A DNA stretch of 64,000 nucleotides from NCBI RefSeq assembly GCF_001191005.1, contig NZ_CP012201.1, forward strand, positions 2,108,001 to 2,172,000, in the 5' to 3' direction. The position numbers were made by a program, and so were the translations under genes. This DNA is from Massilia sp. NR 4-1. Lineage in GTDB: Bacteria > Pseudomonadota > Gammaproteobacteria > Burkholderiales > Burkholderiaceae_D. Below, piece after piece: positions 50,239-59,048 of this stretch; position 1 is the stretch's first letter; each line of letters begins with the position of its first letter. Under the pieces are notes generated by a model. The model saw only the letters and a program-made list of their open reading frames with translations, did not search any database and was not told where the DNA came from.

Positions 50239-50841
50239 ATGCCCTCTTCCGCTCAAAACCATCTTGAAATCCAGGCCTTTCCCGGGGCGCTGTCGGCTTA
50301 CGCACCTGAACTGCTTTCCATGCTCAATGAAAACAGGCTCTGCGCGCCGAAACACTCATTTCAGGTCTATCTTGACGGAGAAACCCTGGTCATCCCCGGC
50401 CGCGTTTACTATCGGGCGGAAAATCTGCTCACTCTCGCCGTCAATTCCCAGCCTTCGCAAGCCATGGCGCTTTGCCTGGGTACCCGCCATGCCGACGGCC
50501 ACGTACGAGAAGCGTGCCTGCGGCACCTACTCACACAGAGTGAAAACTGGATAGCTCCCTACGTCATTCAACTGGTGGGCGAATACGTTATTGAAATTGT
50601 CCAGGTGATCGAACAAGCCCTGCCCCAGCTCGACCAGTCTATATATGCCAGATATCTGGCTCAGAATCCCGGCCATTTCGCGACCACCGCGCGCCGCGTG
50701 CGGAGCTACTGGTATTGCTATTATCGGGATCGCTATCCCGTATTCGAGAATTACCCCGCCACCCGTGTACTACAAGCCTTCGGCAATATGCGCGATGGAA
50801 TTCATTGGGCGCAGCGCGAAGGATCCTGCGGCGGCAGATAA
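50239..50841 (+). CDS. Orphan hypothetical protein after TetR gene
   Basis: A 200-residue soluble protein I do not recognise. It is rich in Tyr, His and Gln (RYLAQNPGHFATTARRVRSYWYCYYRDRYP) and less GC-rich in its codons than its neighbours. ATG at 50239 comes 14 bases after the TetR stop with no good Shine-Dalgarno. Its end overlaps the convergent glycosyltransferase gene by 40 bases. No TM, signal or repeat is seen. It might be recently acquired. Confidence 0.62.
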   Translation: MPSSAQNHLEIQAFPGALSAYAPELLSMLNENRLCAPKHSFQVYLDGETLVIPGRVYYRAENLLTLAVNSQPSQAMALCLGTRHADGHVREACLRHLLTQSENWIAPYVIQLVGEYVIEIVQVIEQALPQLDQSIYARYLAQNPGHFATTARRVRSYWYCYYRDRYPVFENYPATRVLQAFGNMRDGIHWAQREGSCGGR

Positions 50842-52337
50842 GCCCAGCGCACGGTGCGGTGCTGCTTCATATCGTTGCCCCAGGCCAGCTGCCAGGTGCC
50901 GGTGGCGGCGGCGCCAGCGATCAGCGCCAGCTGCTCGGGCGGATTGACAGGACCGGCACGGCCATCCTTGCTCTGGTCGTCCAGCACCATCGCGCCGCAG
51001 TTGCGCACGTCCTCGCGCCGCACCCAGGGGGATTTATGGTGGCTGCCATCGATCAGCACCGCGATGTCCGGCAAGCCGAAGGCGCGCAAATTACCACCCA
51101 GCCAGATGTCGGTGGCCACGATGCGCAGCGGCGCCGAAGTGTGCGTGCGCCAGGCCTGCTGCGTCGCCAGCGCCAATTCGGCCGCCGGAAAGTTGGCGCG
51201 CGTGGTGCGGCCGAAGTGCTCGGCCACCATGGATTTGCCCAGCACCAGGCCGGCGCACAACAGCACGTGCACGGCCACCGTCAGCACCGTAATCAGTTTC
51301 AGCAGACCCGCCGTCGTCACGGGACGCAGCAGCATCACTGCCAGCAAGCCGCTGAGCAGGAAGGCATTCGCGCCCCAGCGCGCCTCCAGCCGGGTGCCCG
51401 AGGCAAGGCCAAACAGGATCGTCACGACCAGAGGCGACAGGGCGGCAATCCAGATAAACAGACGGTCGCGCTGCTGCAGCGGCAACGCCTCCTGCTTCTC
51501 GCGCGGACGGCGCCATGCCATCAGCGCAAGCACCAGCAGCAGCGGCAGCAAGCGATAAAGCTGGGTGACGAGGAAGGAGCCGACGCTGCCCAGCTTCGTG
51601 CCGAAGCCTTGCAACGGCAGCACCACCGACTGCGCATATTGGAAAGGCGCGTAATCGTTCTGCTGCAGCCAAAGCAGGTGCGGGCTAAGCGTCAGCAGGC
51701 AGACGGCGGCGCCCAGCAGCAGGCCAATCAGCGTGCGGCGGTGATGCAGACTGCGGTCCAGCAGCAGATACAGCAGCAAGCCGGCCAGCGGCATGACGGC
51801 CACATACTTCACCAGAATCGATAGGCCGGCGAAGAAGCCCGCGCCCGCCCAATGCAGCAGGCTGTCGCGCCGCGTCGCCAGGAAGAAAGCCAGGGTTGCC
51901 GCCGCCTGGAACGGCAGCAGCGCCGTATTGTGGTTGTAACTGTCGGCACCCGCGTTGTGGTACAGGATCAAGGAAGTCAGCAACACGGACAGCGCAGCCT
52001 GCGCCGGCGGCAGGAACTCGCGCGCCAGGCGCCAGCTCAGCGCCAGCGCGATCACGATGGCCGCCTGCGCCATCATCAGCGGCAGCGCGACCGAGGGATT
52101 GGTAAACCGCAGCACGCCGTGCATGATCCACGATGGCAGCGGCGGATGCTTCCAGTAGCCGCCTTCGATCGCCGCGCCCCACACCAGCTGCTCGGCCGAA
52201 TCCAGCTCGGTCGAGCTATACGCCAGCCCTCCCGCCACGCCCCAGATCAGGATCTGCGCCAAACCGAGCACGATCAGCAGATTGGAAAGGCGGCGGCCGG
52301 AAGGCAGCGCTATGGTGGAAAGAAACATTGATTGCAT
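50802..52337 (-). CDS. GT39/ArnT-like polytopic glycosyltransferase
   Basis: A 511-residue inner-membrane protein of the dolichyl-phosphate-mannose/ArnT-type GT-C group. The first periplasmic loop after TM1 carries the acidic motif TELDSAEQLVWGAAIEGGYW, followed by KHPPLPSW, a pattern of GT39 enzymes that move a sugar from undecaprenyl phosphate to a glycan or lipid. About ten TM helices follow and a soluble C-terminal domain ends the protein. The start at 52337 is uncertain (ATG at 52328 also fits; neither has a clear Shine-Dalgarno). Confidence 0.85.
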   Translation of the reverse strand: MQSMFLSTIALPSGRRLSNLLIVLGLAQILIWGVAGGLAYSSTELDSAEQLVWGAAIEGGYWKHPPLPSWIMHGVLRFTNPSVALPLMMAQAAIVIALALSWRLAREFLPPAQAALSVLLTSLILYHNAGADSYNHNTALLPFQAAATLAFFLATRRDSLLHWAGAGFFAGLSILVKYVAVMPLAGLLLYLLLDRSLHHRRTLIGLLLGAAVCLLTLSPHLLWLQQNDYAPFQYAQSVVLPLQGFGTKLGSVGSFLVTQLYRLLPLLLVLALMAWRRPREKQEALPLQQRDRLFIWIAALSPLVVTILFGLASGTRLEARWGANAFLLSGLLAVMLLRPVTTAGLLKLITVLTVAVHVLLCAGLVLGKSMVAEHFGRTTRANFPAAELALATQQAWRTHTSAPLRIVATDIWLGGNLRAFGLPDIAVLIDGSHHKSPWVRREDVRNCGAMVLDDQSKDGRAGPVNPPEQLALIAGAAATGTWQLAWGNDMKQHRTVRWAYLPPQDPSRCAQ

Positions 52338-52400
52338 ATTGCTCAAGCATGGGAGGATTTCGCATGTATCGTAATGTATCAATCGCGTAGATGCCAGAAA

Positions 52401-52422
52401 AAAAGGCACTACGGCGCCTTTT
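52401..52422 (-). terminator. Terminator-like hairpin upstream of the glycosyltransferase gene
   Basis: Read on the minus strand, AAAAGGC and GCCTTTT form a 7-bp stem followed by a run of seven T. It is oriented with, and 64 bases ahead of, the glycosyltransferase start, with no minus-strand gene upstream that would need termination. An attenuator in the leader is possible. Confidence 0.4.
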
Positions 52423-52515
52423 CTTCATCGACCGTTAAGCCAGATCCACGATGACACGGACTTGCAAATGAGTTAAAGTTTCAATAAATATCTTCAATAT
52501 TTGGCAATACCCATC

Positions 52516-53049
52516 ATGCTGCCCACCCTGCTCCGCACGCAAAGACTGGTTCTGCGCGAACCGCGTCCCGAAGACGCTGCTGTGATTTTTGAGGCCTACA
52601 CCCAGGATATGGAAGTGGCGCGCTATATGGTCTGGCGGCCGCATAAAACGCTGCGCCAAACCAAAAACTTCATCGAAGGCTGCATCAACCGGTGGGAGAG
52701 CAATCAAAGCCGCCCCTATATCCTGGCCTTGGCGGAACGTGAGGATGTCCCGATCGGCATGCTGGATGCGCTGGTTTTCTCGCATACCGTGGACATCGGC
52801 TATGTGCTGGGCCGCCAATACTGGGGCGCAGGTATCATGCCCGAGGCCATCCTCACTTTCTGCGACGCCGCTCTCGCGCTGCCGGAGTACTTCCGCATTC
52901 AGGCTACCTGCGATACCGAAAACCTGCCCTCAGCACGCACGCTGGAAAAAGCAGGCTTCAAACGCGAAGGCCGGCTGGAACGCTATATCGTCCACCCCAA
53001 CCTCGGGCACGAACCACGGGCATCGTTCATGTATTCGCTCTGCAAATAA
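52516..53049 (+). CDS. GNAT-family N-acetyltransferase (RimJ-like)
   Basis: A 177-residue acetyltransferase. It has TQRLVLREPRPEDAAVIFEAY at the start, motif A GYVLGRQYWGAGIMPEAILTF and motif B ENLPSARTLEKAGFKREGRL, all in the RimJ/RimL order. ATG at 52516 is used; a TTG at 52501 would add five residues. The upstream region is AT-rich with no operon partner. Substrate unknown. Confidence 0.9.
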   Translation: MLPTLLRTQRLVLREPRPEDAAVIFEAYTQDMEVARYMVWRPHKTLRQTKNFIEGCINRWESNQSRPYILALAEREDVPIGMLDALVFSHTVDIGYVLGRQYWGAGIMPEAILTFCDAALALPEYFRIQATCDTENLPSARTLEKAGFKREGRLERYIVHPNLGHEPRASFMYSLCK

Positions 53050-53061
53050 GCCAGCATCGGC

Positions 53062-53448
53062 TCACGCCTCGTATTGGTCCTTCAGCTCAAGGTAGACGCG
53101 CTTGCAGTGCTCGAAGTATTCCTTTTCATCGCGCTGCCTCTGCGCGGCCTCCTCTCCGCTACTCGGCGCATCCGCAGCCGAGGTTTCGATGAGCTGGACT
53201 TTGACCGTGTCGCCTACCTGAAGCGGATGCATCGATAGCCATCTGAGATGCTCGTCGGCCGCATCGTCTTTTCGCGCAGTCAGGCCACCAATGCTCAGAT
53301 GCAGATCAACGGCTTGCCCCGCCCCATCCGGCTTGGTTTCCGCCCCAAGAGTGCCAACGCAATTGATAATCGCATTCAGGACCGCCAGATCATCGGCACC
53401 AGCCACAATCGGGGCACCATCGTTGATGCGGACCTTTAGAGCGTACAT
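53062..53448 (-). CDS. Hypothetical small soluble protein
   Basis: A 128-residue acidic protein of mixed alpha/beta content (MYALKVRINDGAPIVAGADD, LHLSIGGLTAR, LQVGDTVKVQLIE) ending in a charged helix (QRQRDEKEYFEHCKRVYLEL). ATG at 53448 has GGAGG before it and overlaps the upstream GNAT gene by 13 bases, so they are co-transcribed. No family is recognised. Confidence 0.72.
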   Translation of the reverse strand: MYALKVRINDGAPIVAGADDLAVLNAIINCVGTLGAETKPDGAGQAVDLHLSIGGLTARKDDAADEHLRWLSMHPLQVGDTVKVQLIETSAADAPSSGEEAAQRQRDEKEYFEHCKRVYLELKDQYEA

Positions 53449-53939
53449 TCCCGGCCCCTCCATTCCATTTTCTGCACCTTGATGTTCGGATGGCTGTCTA
53501 GCGTTTCCCATTCCGGCAAAAAGGCGAATCCCTGCCTTTCATACAGGGCCACGGCCCGGCTGTTTTCCGGAGAAACGGTCAGCACAATCCGCTGATGCCC
53601 TTGCGCACCCGCGCCGGTCTTGACCGCTTCCACCAGGCCGGCGGCGATATTCTTGCCACGGAATGCGGGATTGACCCACATGGCGATCAGATTGCATTCC
53701 GCTGCGGCGCTCAAGCCATAGCCGATCAGTCCCACGGCCTTATCGCCGGAAAAAGCCAGCAGATACGTCCTCGGCGTGCGGCCTGCCGCGTTGTCGCGCC
53801 ACAGCGCTTCATCACTGGCGGCGGCGTCCGCGTAATTCCATCCAAATGCGGTGGGCGACTCAAGCAGGGAGGCAAGCCGCAGTTCCTTCAAGGCTTCCCA
53901 GTCGGATTCAGTAGTGGTGCGAATAGTGATTGTGGACAT
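53436..53939 (-). CDS. GNAT-family N-acetyltransferase
   Basis: A 167-residue GNAT. Motif A is LIAMWVNPAFRGKNIAAGLVEAV (RGKNIA is the CoA loop) and motif B is SPENSRAVALYERQGFAFLPE. It opens with TIRTTTESDWEALKELRLASL. It is followed by the small hypothetical gene with a 13-base overlap. Substrate unknown. Confidence 0.92.
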   Translation of the reverse strand: MSTITIRTTTESDWEALKELRLASLLESPTAFGWNYADAAASDEALWRDNAAGRTPRTYLLAFSGDKAVGLIGYGLSAAAECNLIAMWVNPAFRGKNIAAGLVEAVKTGAGAQGHQRIVLTVSPENSRAVALYERQGFAFLPEWETLDSHPNIKVQKMEWRGRECTL

Positions 53940-53941
53940 AG

Positions 53942-54043
53942 TTATTTAAACAGGTTGGCGCCAAAGAGCGCATCCAGCGCTTCCGCATCCAGGCGTACTT
54001 CCGGGCTGTCTGGATACGACAATATTTCACCAGCCTTCAGCAT
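53942..54043 (-). CDS. Possible short ORF (33 aa) between GNAT and nucleotidyltransferase genes
   Basis: An ATG at 54043 opens 33 codons (MLKAGEILSYPDSPEVRLDA…) ending at TAA 53942. GAGGAG lies 13 bases upstream, a little far, and a TTG at 54064 could give 40 codons. It fits exactly in the gap between two minus-strand genes and its codons look coding-like. Nothing is known about it, and it may be the remnant of a longer gene. Confidence 0.3.
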   Translation of the reverse strand: MLKAGEILSYPDSPEVRLDAEALDALFGANLFK

Positions 54044-54060
54044 TTCCCGCAACCGGCTCC

Positions 54061-54633
54061 TCAAAAAATCACGGTGACCTGGGGCCATCGTTTTTGATAC
54101 TGCTTTTGCTCGATCCGCTGGCGGTAAGTTTCAAGGCTGACGCGCGCCGGATTGCGCCGTATCGTCATGGAGAAGAGGTCTTCCAGGCCGTGCGGCGCGA
54201 TGATTTTCAGAGCCGCGCTGGAATCGAGGAAAATGCCGACCGAGGTGGCATATTCCGGCCATGACGCCACCGCCTCTTCCAGCGAAGTCAAAGCCTCCAC
54301 CGGATGGTCAAAGTACTGCTCGAACCAGAGGTGGACGCGGGCCTGGTTGGCTACTTCCCACTTTTGCGATGGCATCCGCTGCGACAGGCGCCTTTGCAAA
54401 TCGGCCTCGCGCTCGCCGTCCAAATTGGCGGCATCGAAGTAAGCAAGGTCGATATCGGCAAGCTGGCTTGGCACCGCATAGCCATGCAGGTGGTCCCAGA
54501 CCAGATTGCGCACTGCGCCCGCGCCAATGCACCATGAATCCAGCCCGAGGCTGGCGGCAGCGCGCAAAGCATCCATAAACCATGGCGTAGCGGCCGCGAT
54601 GCCGGCCAGGCGCTGCTCCAGAAACAAAGTCAT
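54061..54633 (-). CDS. Nucleotidyltransferase-fold protein (DUF925/YitH-like)
   Basis: A 190-residue member of the nucleotidyltransferase family often annotated DUF925. Key segments are WCIGAGAVRNLVWDHLHGY, the acidic DIDLAYFDAANLDGEREADL (D-x-D), the WEVANQARVHLWFEQYF strand and SWPEYATSVGIFLD. The G-x-G-(A/S)-x-R-N and D-x-D residues imply metal-dependent nucleotidyl transfer, but no substrate is known for this group. Confidence 0.88.
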   Translation of the reverse strand: MTLFLEQRLAGIAAATPWFMDALRAAASLGLDSWCIGAGAVRNLVWDHLHGYAVPSQLADIDLAYFDAANLDGEREADLQRRLSQRMPSQKWEVANQARVHLWFEQYFDHPVEALTSLEEAVASWPEYATSVGIFLDSSAALKIIAPHGLEDLFSMTIRRNPARVSLETYRQRIEQKQYQKRWPQVTVIF

Positions 54634-54773
54634 TTCATCCCAAAATAGTGACGCAATTGCCCTTGGCCTGCTTCATGGGAGGTGGGCCAATTCCGAAACA
54701 CCTGCGTATTACCTAACACTTGACACCCAACAATCCGCAGTCACAATCGGTCATCGAAGAAAGCGGCGGCAAA

Positions 54774-55091
54774 CTAGTACCTACCAATATCCAGCACCGC
54801 ACCAATATTCCTAAGTACCGCCATTAAGACCATCAAGAATGCGAGAACTGGCCAAATTTTGGAACCCTGGTACTTTTTGCCTGCATTCCAAACTGCTGCC
54901 AGCAAGATGCATTGATAGACGACAAGGCCGGTACCAATCCAGTACGCCAAAGTATTCGAAGACACCGTTCGCACGGTAATGCCTGCAAAGAAGGCAGGTA
55001 CGACACCGCATACCCAATACGTCTTCGCCAGACCAAGTTCTCCTTTCAAAAACCTTTCATAGAAACTGCGGCGAGGAATCTCGGTATACAT
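54774..55091 (-). CDS. Small three-TM membrane protein
   Basis: A 105-residue hypothetical protein with TM segments at about 22-42 (YWVCGVVPAFFAGITV), 47-68 (NTLAYWIGTGLVVYQCILLAAVW) and 78-95 (IWPVLAFLMVLMAVL). It lies in an AT-richer patch, isolated from neighbours by 140 and 204 non-coding bases. No family is recognised; its base composition suggests separate ancestry from the surrounding genes. Confidence 0.6.
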   Translation of the reverse strand: MYTEIPRRSFYERFLKGELGLAKTYWVCGVVPAFFAGITVRTVSSNTLAYWIGTGLVVYQCILLAAVWNAGKKYQGSKIWPVLAFLMVLMAVLRNIGAVLDIGRY

Positions 55092-55295
55092 AGATGGCGA
55101 TTCGTTTGTTGTTTCGTTAACAACTTCCTATTATTGCGTTTGGCAAGCCGCTACTGTCCGGTAACGGTTCTTTAGAACTTTAACTCATCTGACAGTTTAT
55201 GTCAGATACTGTTTCGGTTTTCAAGTGAGGTATTGGCACCGGTAGCTAGCCTTCGAAGATAGAACGATTCCGCTCCAAAGCAGACCTCGTACCGT

Positions 55296-55973
55296 TTAAT
55301 CGACAAGGTATTTTTTGTATGTGTCGCTCAACTGGGCAGCTTGCTCAATTGCCTTGCGAACAGCGACCTCCTCATTCTTCGAAAATTTTCGTCGGCCGAG
55401 ATATGAGTATTCTCCCCCGGGGTCAATATGGGTAGACAGCAATCCGAACATATCCCCATCGATCTCCTCCACAAGGAGCTCCATTTGAGATTCTGTGGAT
55501 GTGTTCGCGCAAATATACTTGAGGCCATCAACCTCTGCGCTACCGCACCAAGAAGCCTCCTCCCATAGAAAAAAAGTCCTGTTTTGAATGGTGTCCACAC
55601 ATTCCTCTAACGTCCAATCTCCGCAAATAGCCCTAATTTTCGGGCACATTGGCTCACAAGAGATAACTTCGAAATCATATCGATATAGAAAATGACAGCG
55701 TTCCCAAGCGCAAGTTATTTTAACGGCTACGATATAACTCATTACAATTTCAGTTGGTTGCTCGCTCCAACCATTGATTGCCGTGAATGGCGGCTTCCAA
55801 AGAATATTCACCGCCTCATCAACTTGTAGGTCGTCAGTACCGAAGAAGGCGTAAGTTTGTTGGCCTGCTTGGGGTAATATCTCGGCCAGACTGATTTCTG
55901 CAGAATAGTCCACTCCTGGCACTTGCGGCCAAGACTCCGGGCAATATATTCTCATTTGTGAATTTAGGTGCAT
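55296..55973 (-). CDS. Hypothetical protein, AT-rich, possibly acquired
   Basis: A 225-residue soluble, acidic protein rich in Cys and Trp (ITCAWERCHFLYRYDFEVISCE, PMCPKIRAICGDWTLEECVD). Its AT-rich codons differ from the GC-rich neighbours. No signal, TM or family is recognised. Small acidic orphan proteins of this type are often immunity proteins or cargo of mobile islands, but no toxin gene is adjacent. Before it lie 204 bases with no gene, and after it about 195 up to the MCP terminator region. Confidence 0.62.
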   Translation of the reverse strand: MHLNSQMRIYCPESWPQVPGVDYSAEISLAEILPQAGQQTYAFFGTDDLQVDEAVNILWKPPFTAINGWSEQPTEIVMSYIVAVKITCAWERCHFLYRYDFEVISCEPMCPKIRAICGDWTLEECVDTIQNRTFFLWEEASWCGSAEVDGLKYICANTSTESQMELLVEEIDGDMFGLLSTHIDPGGEYSYLGRRKFSKNEEVAVRKAIEQAAQLSDTYKKYLVD

Positions 55974-56122
55974 ACTCGATTGCCTTTATTGACTAACCAT
56001 CAGCTTCTGACCGGAATGCATCATTGCTGCTCTTATCAAGGCGGCGATGCACCTAACGCCTTGCCACTGTAACCGTCGCTTCCAACTGCGCTGGCTGAGT
56101 AATTCTTTCACTTGCAGGCTGA

Positions 56123-56152
56123 AAAAAAAGGACGCCGCAGCGTCCTTTTTTT
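56123..56152. terminator. Intrinsic terminator after the MCP gene
   Basis: A 13-bp stem with AAAAAAAGGACGC on one side and GCGTCCTTTTTTT on the other, CGCA loop. It lies 16 bases past the MCP stop on the minus strand, with U-runs possible in both directions. Confidence 0.93.
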
Positions 56153-56168
56153 CAAGCGGTAGAACGTA

Positions 56169-57752
56169 TTACCGTCCCAGGCGCAGCGCGGGTTTGCCGC
56201 CCATCTGGCCGACGTTGAACACGCTGACCACCTGCGCCAGGCTGTGCGCCTGATGCTGCATGGATTCGGCTGCCGCCGCTGACTCTTCCACCAGGGCTGC
56301 ATTCTGCTGCGTGACCTGGTCCATCTGGCCGATGGCGCGCGAGACTTCTTCGATGCCCACGCTCTGCTCCGAGCTGGCCGCCGTGATTTCGGAAATGATG
56401 TCGCTGACGCGGTGCACACTGGCGACGATTTCTTCCATCGTGCTGCCGGCTTCGGCCACCAGTTTGCTGCCCTGGTTGACCTTCTCCACCGAGTCGCCGA
56501 TCAGTTCCTTGATCTCTTTTGCCGCCGACGCCGAGCGCTGTGCCAGATTGCGCACTTCCGACGCCACCACGGCGAAGCCGCGGCCCTGTTCACCGGCGCG
56601 CGCTGCCTCCACGGCGGCGTTCAGCGCCAGGATATTGGTCTGGAAGGCGATACCGTCGATGACCGAGATAATGTCCACGATCTTGCGCGAGGATTCGTTG
56701 ATCGACTCCATCGTGCCCACCACATTCGTCACCACGCTGCCGCCGCGCACCGCCACCGAAGCGGCGGCGCTGGCCAGCTGATTGGCCTGACGCGCATTGT
56801 CGGCATTCTGGCGCACGGTCGAGGTCAGCTCCTCCATCGAGGAGGCGGTTTCTTCCAGCGCGCTGGCCTGTTCCTCGGTGCGCGAGGACAGATCCTGGTT
56901 GCCGGCCGCGATTTCGGAGGACGAGGTATTGATGCTGTCGGTGCCGTTGCGCACTTCGGTCACGATATTCAGCAACGACTGGTTCATATCCTTCAGCGCC
57001 TGCAGCAGCTGGCCGGTTTCGTCGCTGCCCGCCACGTCGATTTGGCCGCTCAGATCGCCCGAGGCAACGCGGCGCGCGGCGTCCACGGCGCGGCTCAGCG
57101 GCGCGGTGATGCCCACGGTGAGCAGCCAGGCGCAGACGGCACCAAAGCCCAGCACCAGCACCGACAGCACCAGCAGCAAGGTGCGGCTGTTGATGGCGAT
57201 GCCCTCGATATGGCGCGCGGTCGCGTCGATCTTCTCGCGCTGCATTTTCAGCAGGTCCTGCACCAGCGACTGGTATTTGGCCGCGCCGGGCACGAAGGTT
57301 TTCTCGAACACTTCCTGCGCCGGTTCCAGTTCGCCGGCCGATTTCAGCTTGGCCACCTGGTCGCGCGAGCTCAGATAAACCTTGCGCTGTTCCATGGACT
57401 TGGCGAACAGCGCCTTTTCATCCTCGTCCTGCAGCAGGTCTTCGATTTTCTTTTGCAGTTCGGCCGATGCGGCGCTGGAGGCTTTCGACTCTTCGGCAAA
57501 ATAAGCGCCCAGGCTCTGGTCGCTGCTGCGCGCGATGGCCGTGGTGCGGCGGATGGCGCTATCGATGCGGCTGTGCCAGTCGCTGATCATGCGCTCCTTG
57601 GCCAGCGGGGTTTCCATCATATCCTTGGTCGCTTGCGCCACCTGCTGCAGGCGCCACATGCCGATGCCGGTGATCAGCATGCAGAAGGCGAGAATGACGG
57701 CGAAGCCGATGGCCAGGCGTTTGCCGATGCTGATGTGATTGAGTGCGTTCAT
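56169..57752 (-). CDS. Methyl-accepting chemotaxis protein
   Basis: A 527-residue inner-membrane chemoreceptor. TM1 is at about 12-34, a four-helix-bundle periplasmic ligand domain runs to about 190 (MCP-type with AYFAEESKASSAASAELQKKI), TM2 is at about 191-212, and HAMP follows. The cytoplasmic hairpin has the highly conserved tip (IDGIAFQTNILALNAAVEAA). There is no CheR-docking pentapeptide at the C-terminus. It is 13 bases downstream of cheW on the same strand, so the two are probably cotranscribed. Ligand unknown. Confidence 0.96.
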   Translation of the reverse strand: MNALNHISIGKRLAIGFAVILAFCMLITGIGMWRLQQVAQATKDMMETPLAKERMISDWHSRIDSAIRRTTAIARSSDQSLGAYFAEESKASSAASAELQKKIEDLLQDEDEKALFAKSMEQRKVYLSSRDQVAKLKSAGELEPAQEVFEKTFVPGAAKYQSLVQDLLKMQREKIDATARHIEGIAINSRTLLLVLSVLVLGFGAVCAWLLTVGITAPLSRAVDAARRVASGDLSGQIDVAGSDETGQLLQALKDMNQSLLNIVTEVRNGTDSINTSSSEIAAGNQDLSSRTEEQASALEETASSMEELTSTVRQNADNARQANQLASAAASVAVRGGSVVTNVVGTMESINESSRKIVDIISVIDGIAFQTNILALNAAVEAARAGEQGRGFAVVASEVRNLAQRSASAAKEIKELIGDSVEKVNQGSKLVAEAGSTMEEIVASVHRVSDIISEITAASSEQSVGIEEVSRAIGQMDQVTQQNAALVEESAAAAESMQHQAHSLAQVVSVFNVGQMGGKPALRLGR

Positions 57753-57765
57753 GGTGGCGGCCCTC

Positions 57766-58251
57766 TTAGGCGACGGCGCTTTCGATCAGTCCCATGTCTT
57801 CGCTCGACATCAGCTTGTCGATGTCCACCAGGATCAGCATGCGCTCTTCCAGCGTGCCCAGGCCCACGATATGTTCGGTGTTGATGGTCGAACCCATTTC
57901 CGGGGCCGGCTTGATCTGCTCGGGTTCGAGCGTGGTCACGTCGGACACGCTGTCGACCACCATGCCGACCACGCGCGAGCCGATGTTGAGGATGATGACG
58001 ACGGTGAACTGGTTGTAGTTCGGCGCGCCCAGGTTGAACTTGATGCGCATGTCCACGATCGGCACGATCAGGCCGCGCAGATTGACCACGCCCTTGACGA
58101 ATTCCGGCGCATTGGCGATACGGGTCGGCGTTTCGTAGCTGCGGATCTCGCTGACTTTCTGGATGTCGATGCCGTATTCTTCCTGGCCCAGGGTAAAGGC
58201 CAGGTATTCGGCTGCCGCGCCGGTCGATTGCACTTGTGCGTCTTGGGACAT
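57766..58251 (-). CDS. cheW: Chemotaxis coupling protein CheW
   Basis: A 161-residue CheW adaptor that links receptors to the CheA kinase. It has YLAFTLGQEEYGIDIQKVSE, the PEFVKGVVNLRGLIVPIVDM signature, VVGMVVDSVSDV and the C-terminal RMLILVDIDKL. It is directly upstream of the MCP gene. No cheA, cheY, cheB or cheR is in the window, so this is an accessory array component or part of a separated chemotaxis locus. Confidence 0.96.
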   Translation of the reverse strand: MSQDAQVQSTGAAAEYLAFTLGQEEYGIDIQKVSEIRSYETPTRIANAPEFVKGVVNLRGLIVPIVDMRIKFNLGAPNYNQFTVVIILNIGSRVVGMVVDSVSDVTTLEPEQIKPAPEMGSTINTEHIVGLGTLEERMLILVDIDKLMSSEDMGLIESAVA

Positions 58252-58391
58252 GATGATTCCTTATCGTGGGCGATTTACCGCGCCGCTGTATCACTTGCAG
58301 CACGAAAGTTCGTTAGTAAATATCAGCCCTCAATGTTACCCCAAGCCAAGTTTTTTGGGCAGCAAATTTAATGCCACAAGGCAATTAAGGC

Positions 58392-58913
58392 CTACTTCCC
58401 CACAGTAAACATCGCGTGAAGCAAGAACTTCTGCGAGCAAGGCTGTCCCTTGCACAACGCCGGTTTATATTTGGTCCTCATCAGCGCCATGGCGATAGCT
58501 TCATTCGCCAGGGCTTCCGGCGTGCGGAAAACCGTCACGTTCTGCGCATTGCCTTCCGGGTCCACCTCTACCTCCATATCAAGTATGCCTTCTTTCAAAA
58601 TTCTTTTTTGTACTTCATACAGCACTTTATAGATCCCCGCCATGCCTTTTTCCGGATATGGCGGCTCATCCCCCTCGCCCATCTGCTCGTATCGTGCTTT
58701 TACGATTTCTTGCTGCTCCGGCGTAAGCTCGTGATAACTCTTATAGGGCGGCAACGGCGAAATGGCGATATCGTCCTTAATGTGGCTTCCCGTCCTTGGG
58801 TACTCGTCCCTGATTGAAAAACGCTCCTGCGAAACAGTCTCTTGCGCGGCGGCGTTCGACCAATGGCTTGCCAGCAGAATGGTTGACAATGCCACGAAAA
58901 TTGCATGGTGCAT
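58392..58913 (-). CDS. Exported protein with TonB-C-like domain
   Basis: A 173-residue exported protein. A signal peptide (MHHAIFVALSTILLASHWSNA) is followed by a charged middle. A C-terminal domain (about 95-170) reads LKEGILDMEVEVDPEGNAQNVTV, then PEALANEAIAMALMRTKYKPA, the pattern of TonB C-terminal/TonB-like domains. There is no N-terminal anchor and no Pro-rich spacer, so it is not a full energy transducer. Two cysteines (LCKGQPCSQ) may form a disulfide. It probably acts in the periplasm; role unknown. Confidence 0.75.
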   Translation of the reverse strand: MHHAIFVALSTILLASHWSNAAAQETVSQERFSIRDEYPRTGSHIKDDIAISPLPPYKSYHELTPEQQEIVKARYEQMGEGDEPPYPEKGMAGIYKVLYEVQKRILKEGILDMEVEVDPEGNAQNVTVFRTPEALANEAIAMALMRTKYKPALCKGQPCSQKFLLHAMFTVGK

Positions 58914-59048
58914 GTTGCCTCCAGTTAATAATTGCCAAATAAGCCATTATTACCTACTGACAATGAAATAACAATGTAAGTTGCAACGGCGCTGCGGCAT
59001 TCATGCCACAATGGCGTGCTTCCCCGAACCCGAAACAGAAGAGCAAGA

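Noticed and set aside
52435..52818. Minus-strand frame of 127 codons opposite the GNAT at 52.5 kb
   Set aside because: The plus-strand GNAT has clear motifs; the opposite frame has none.
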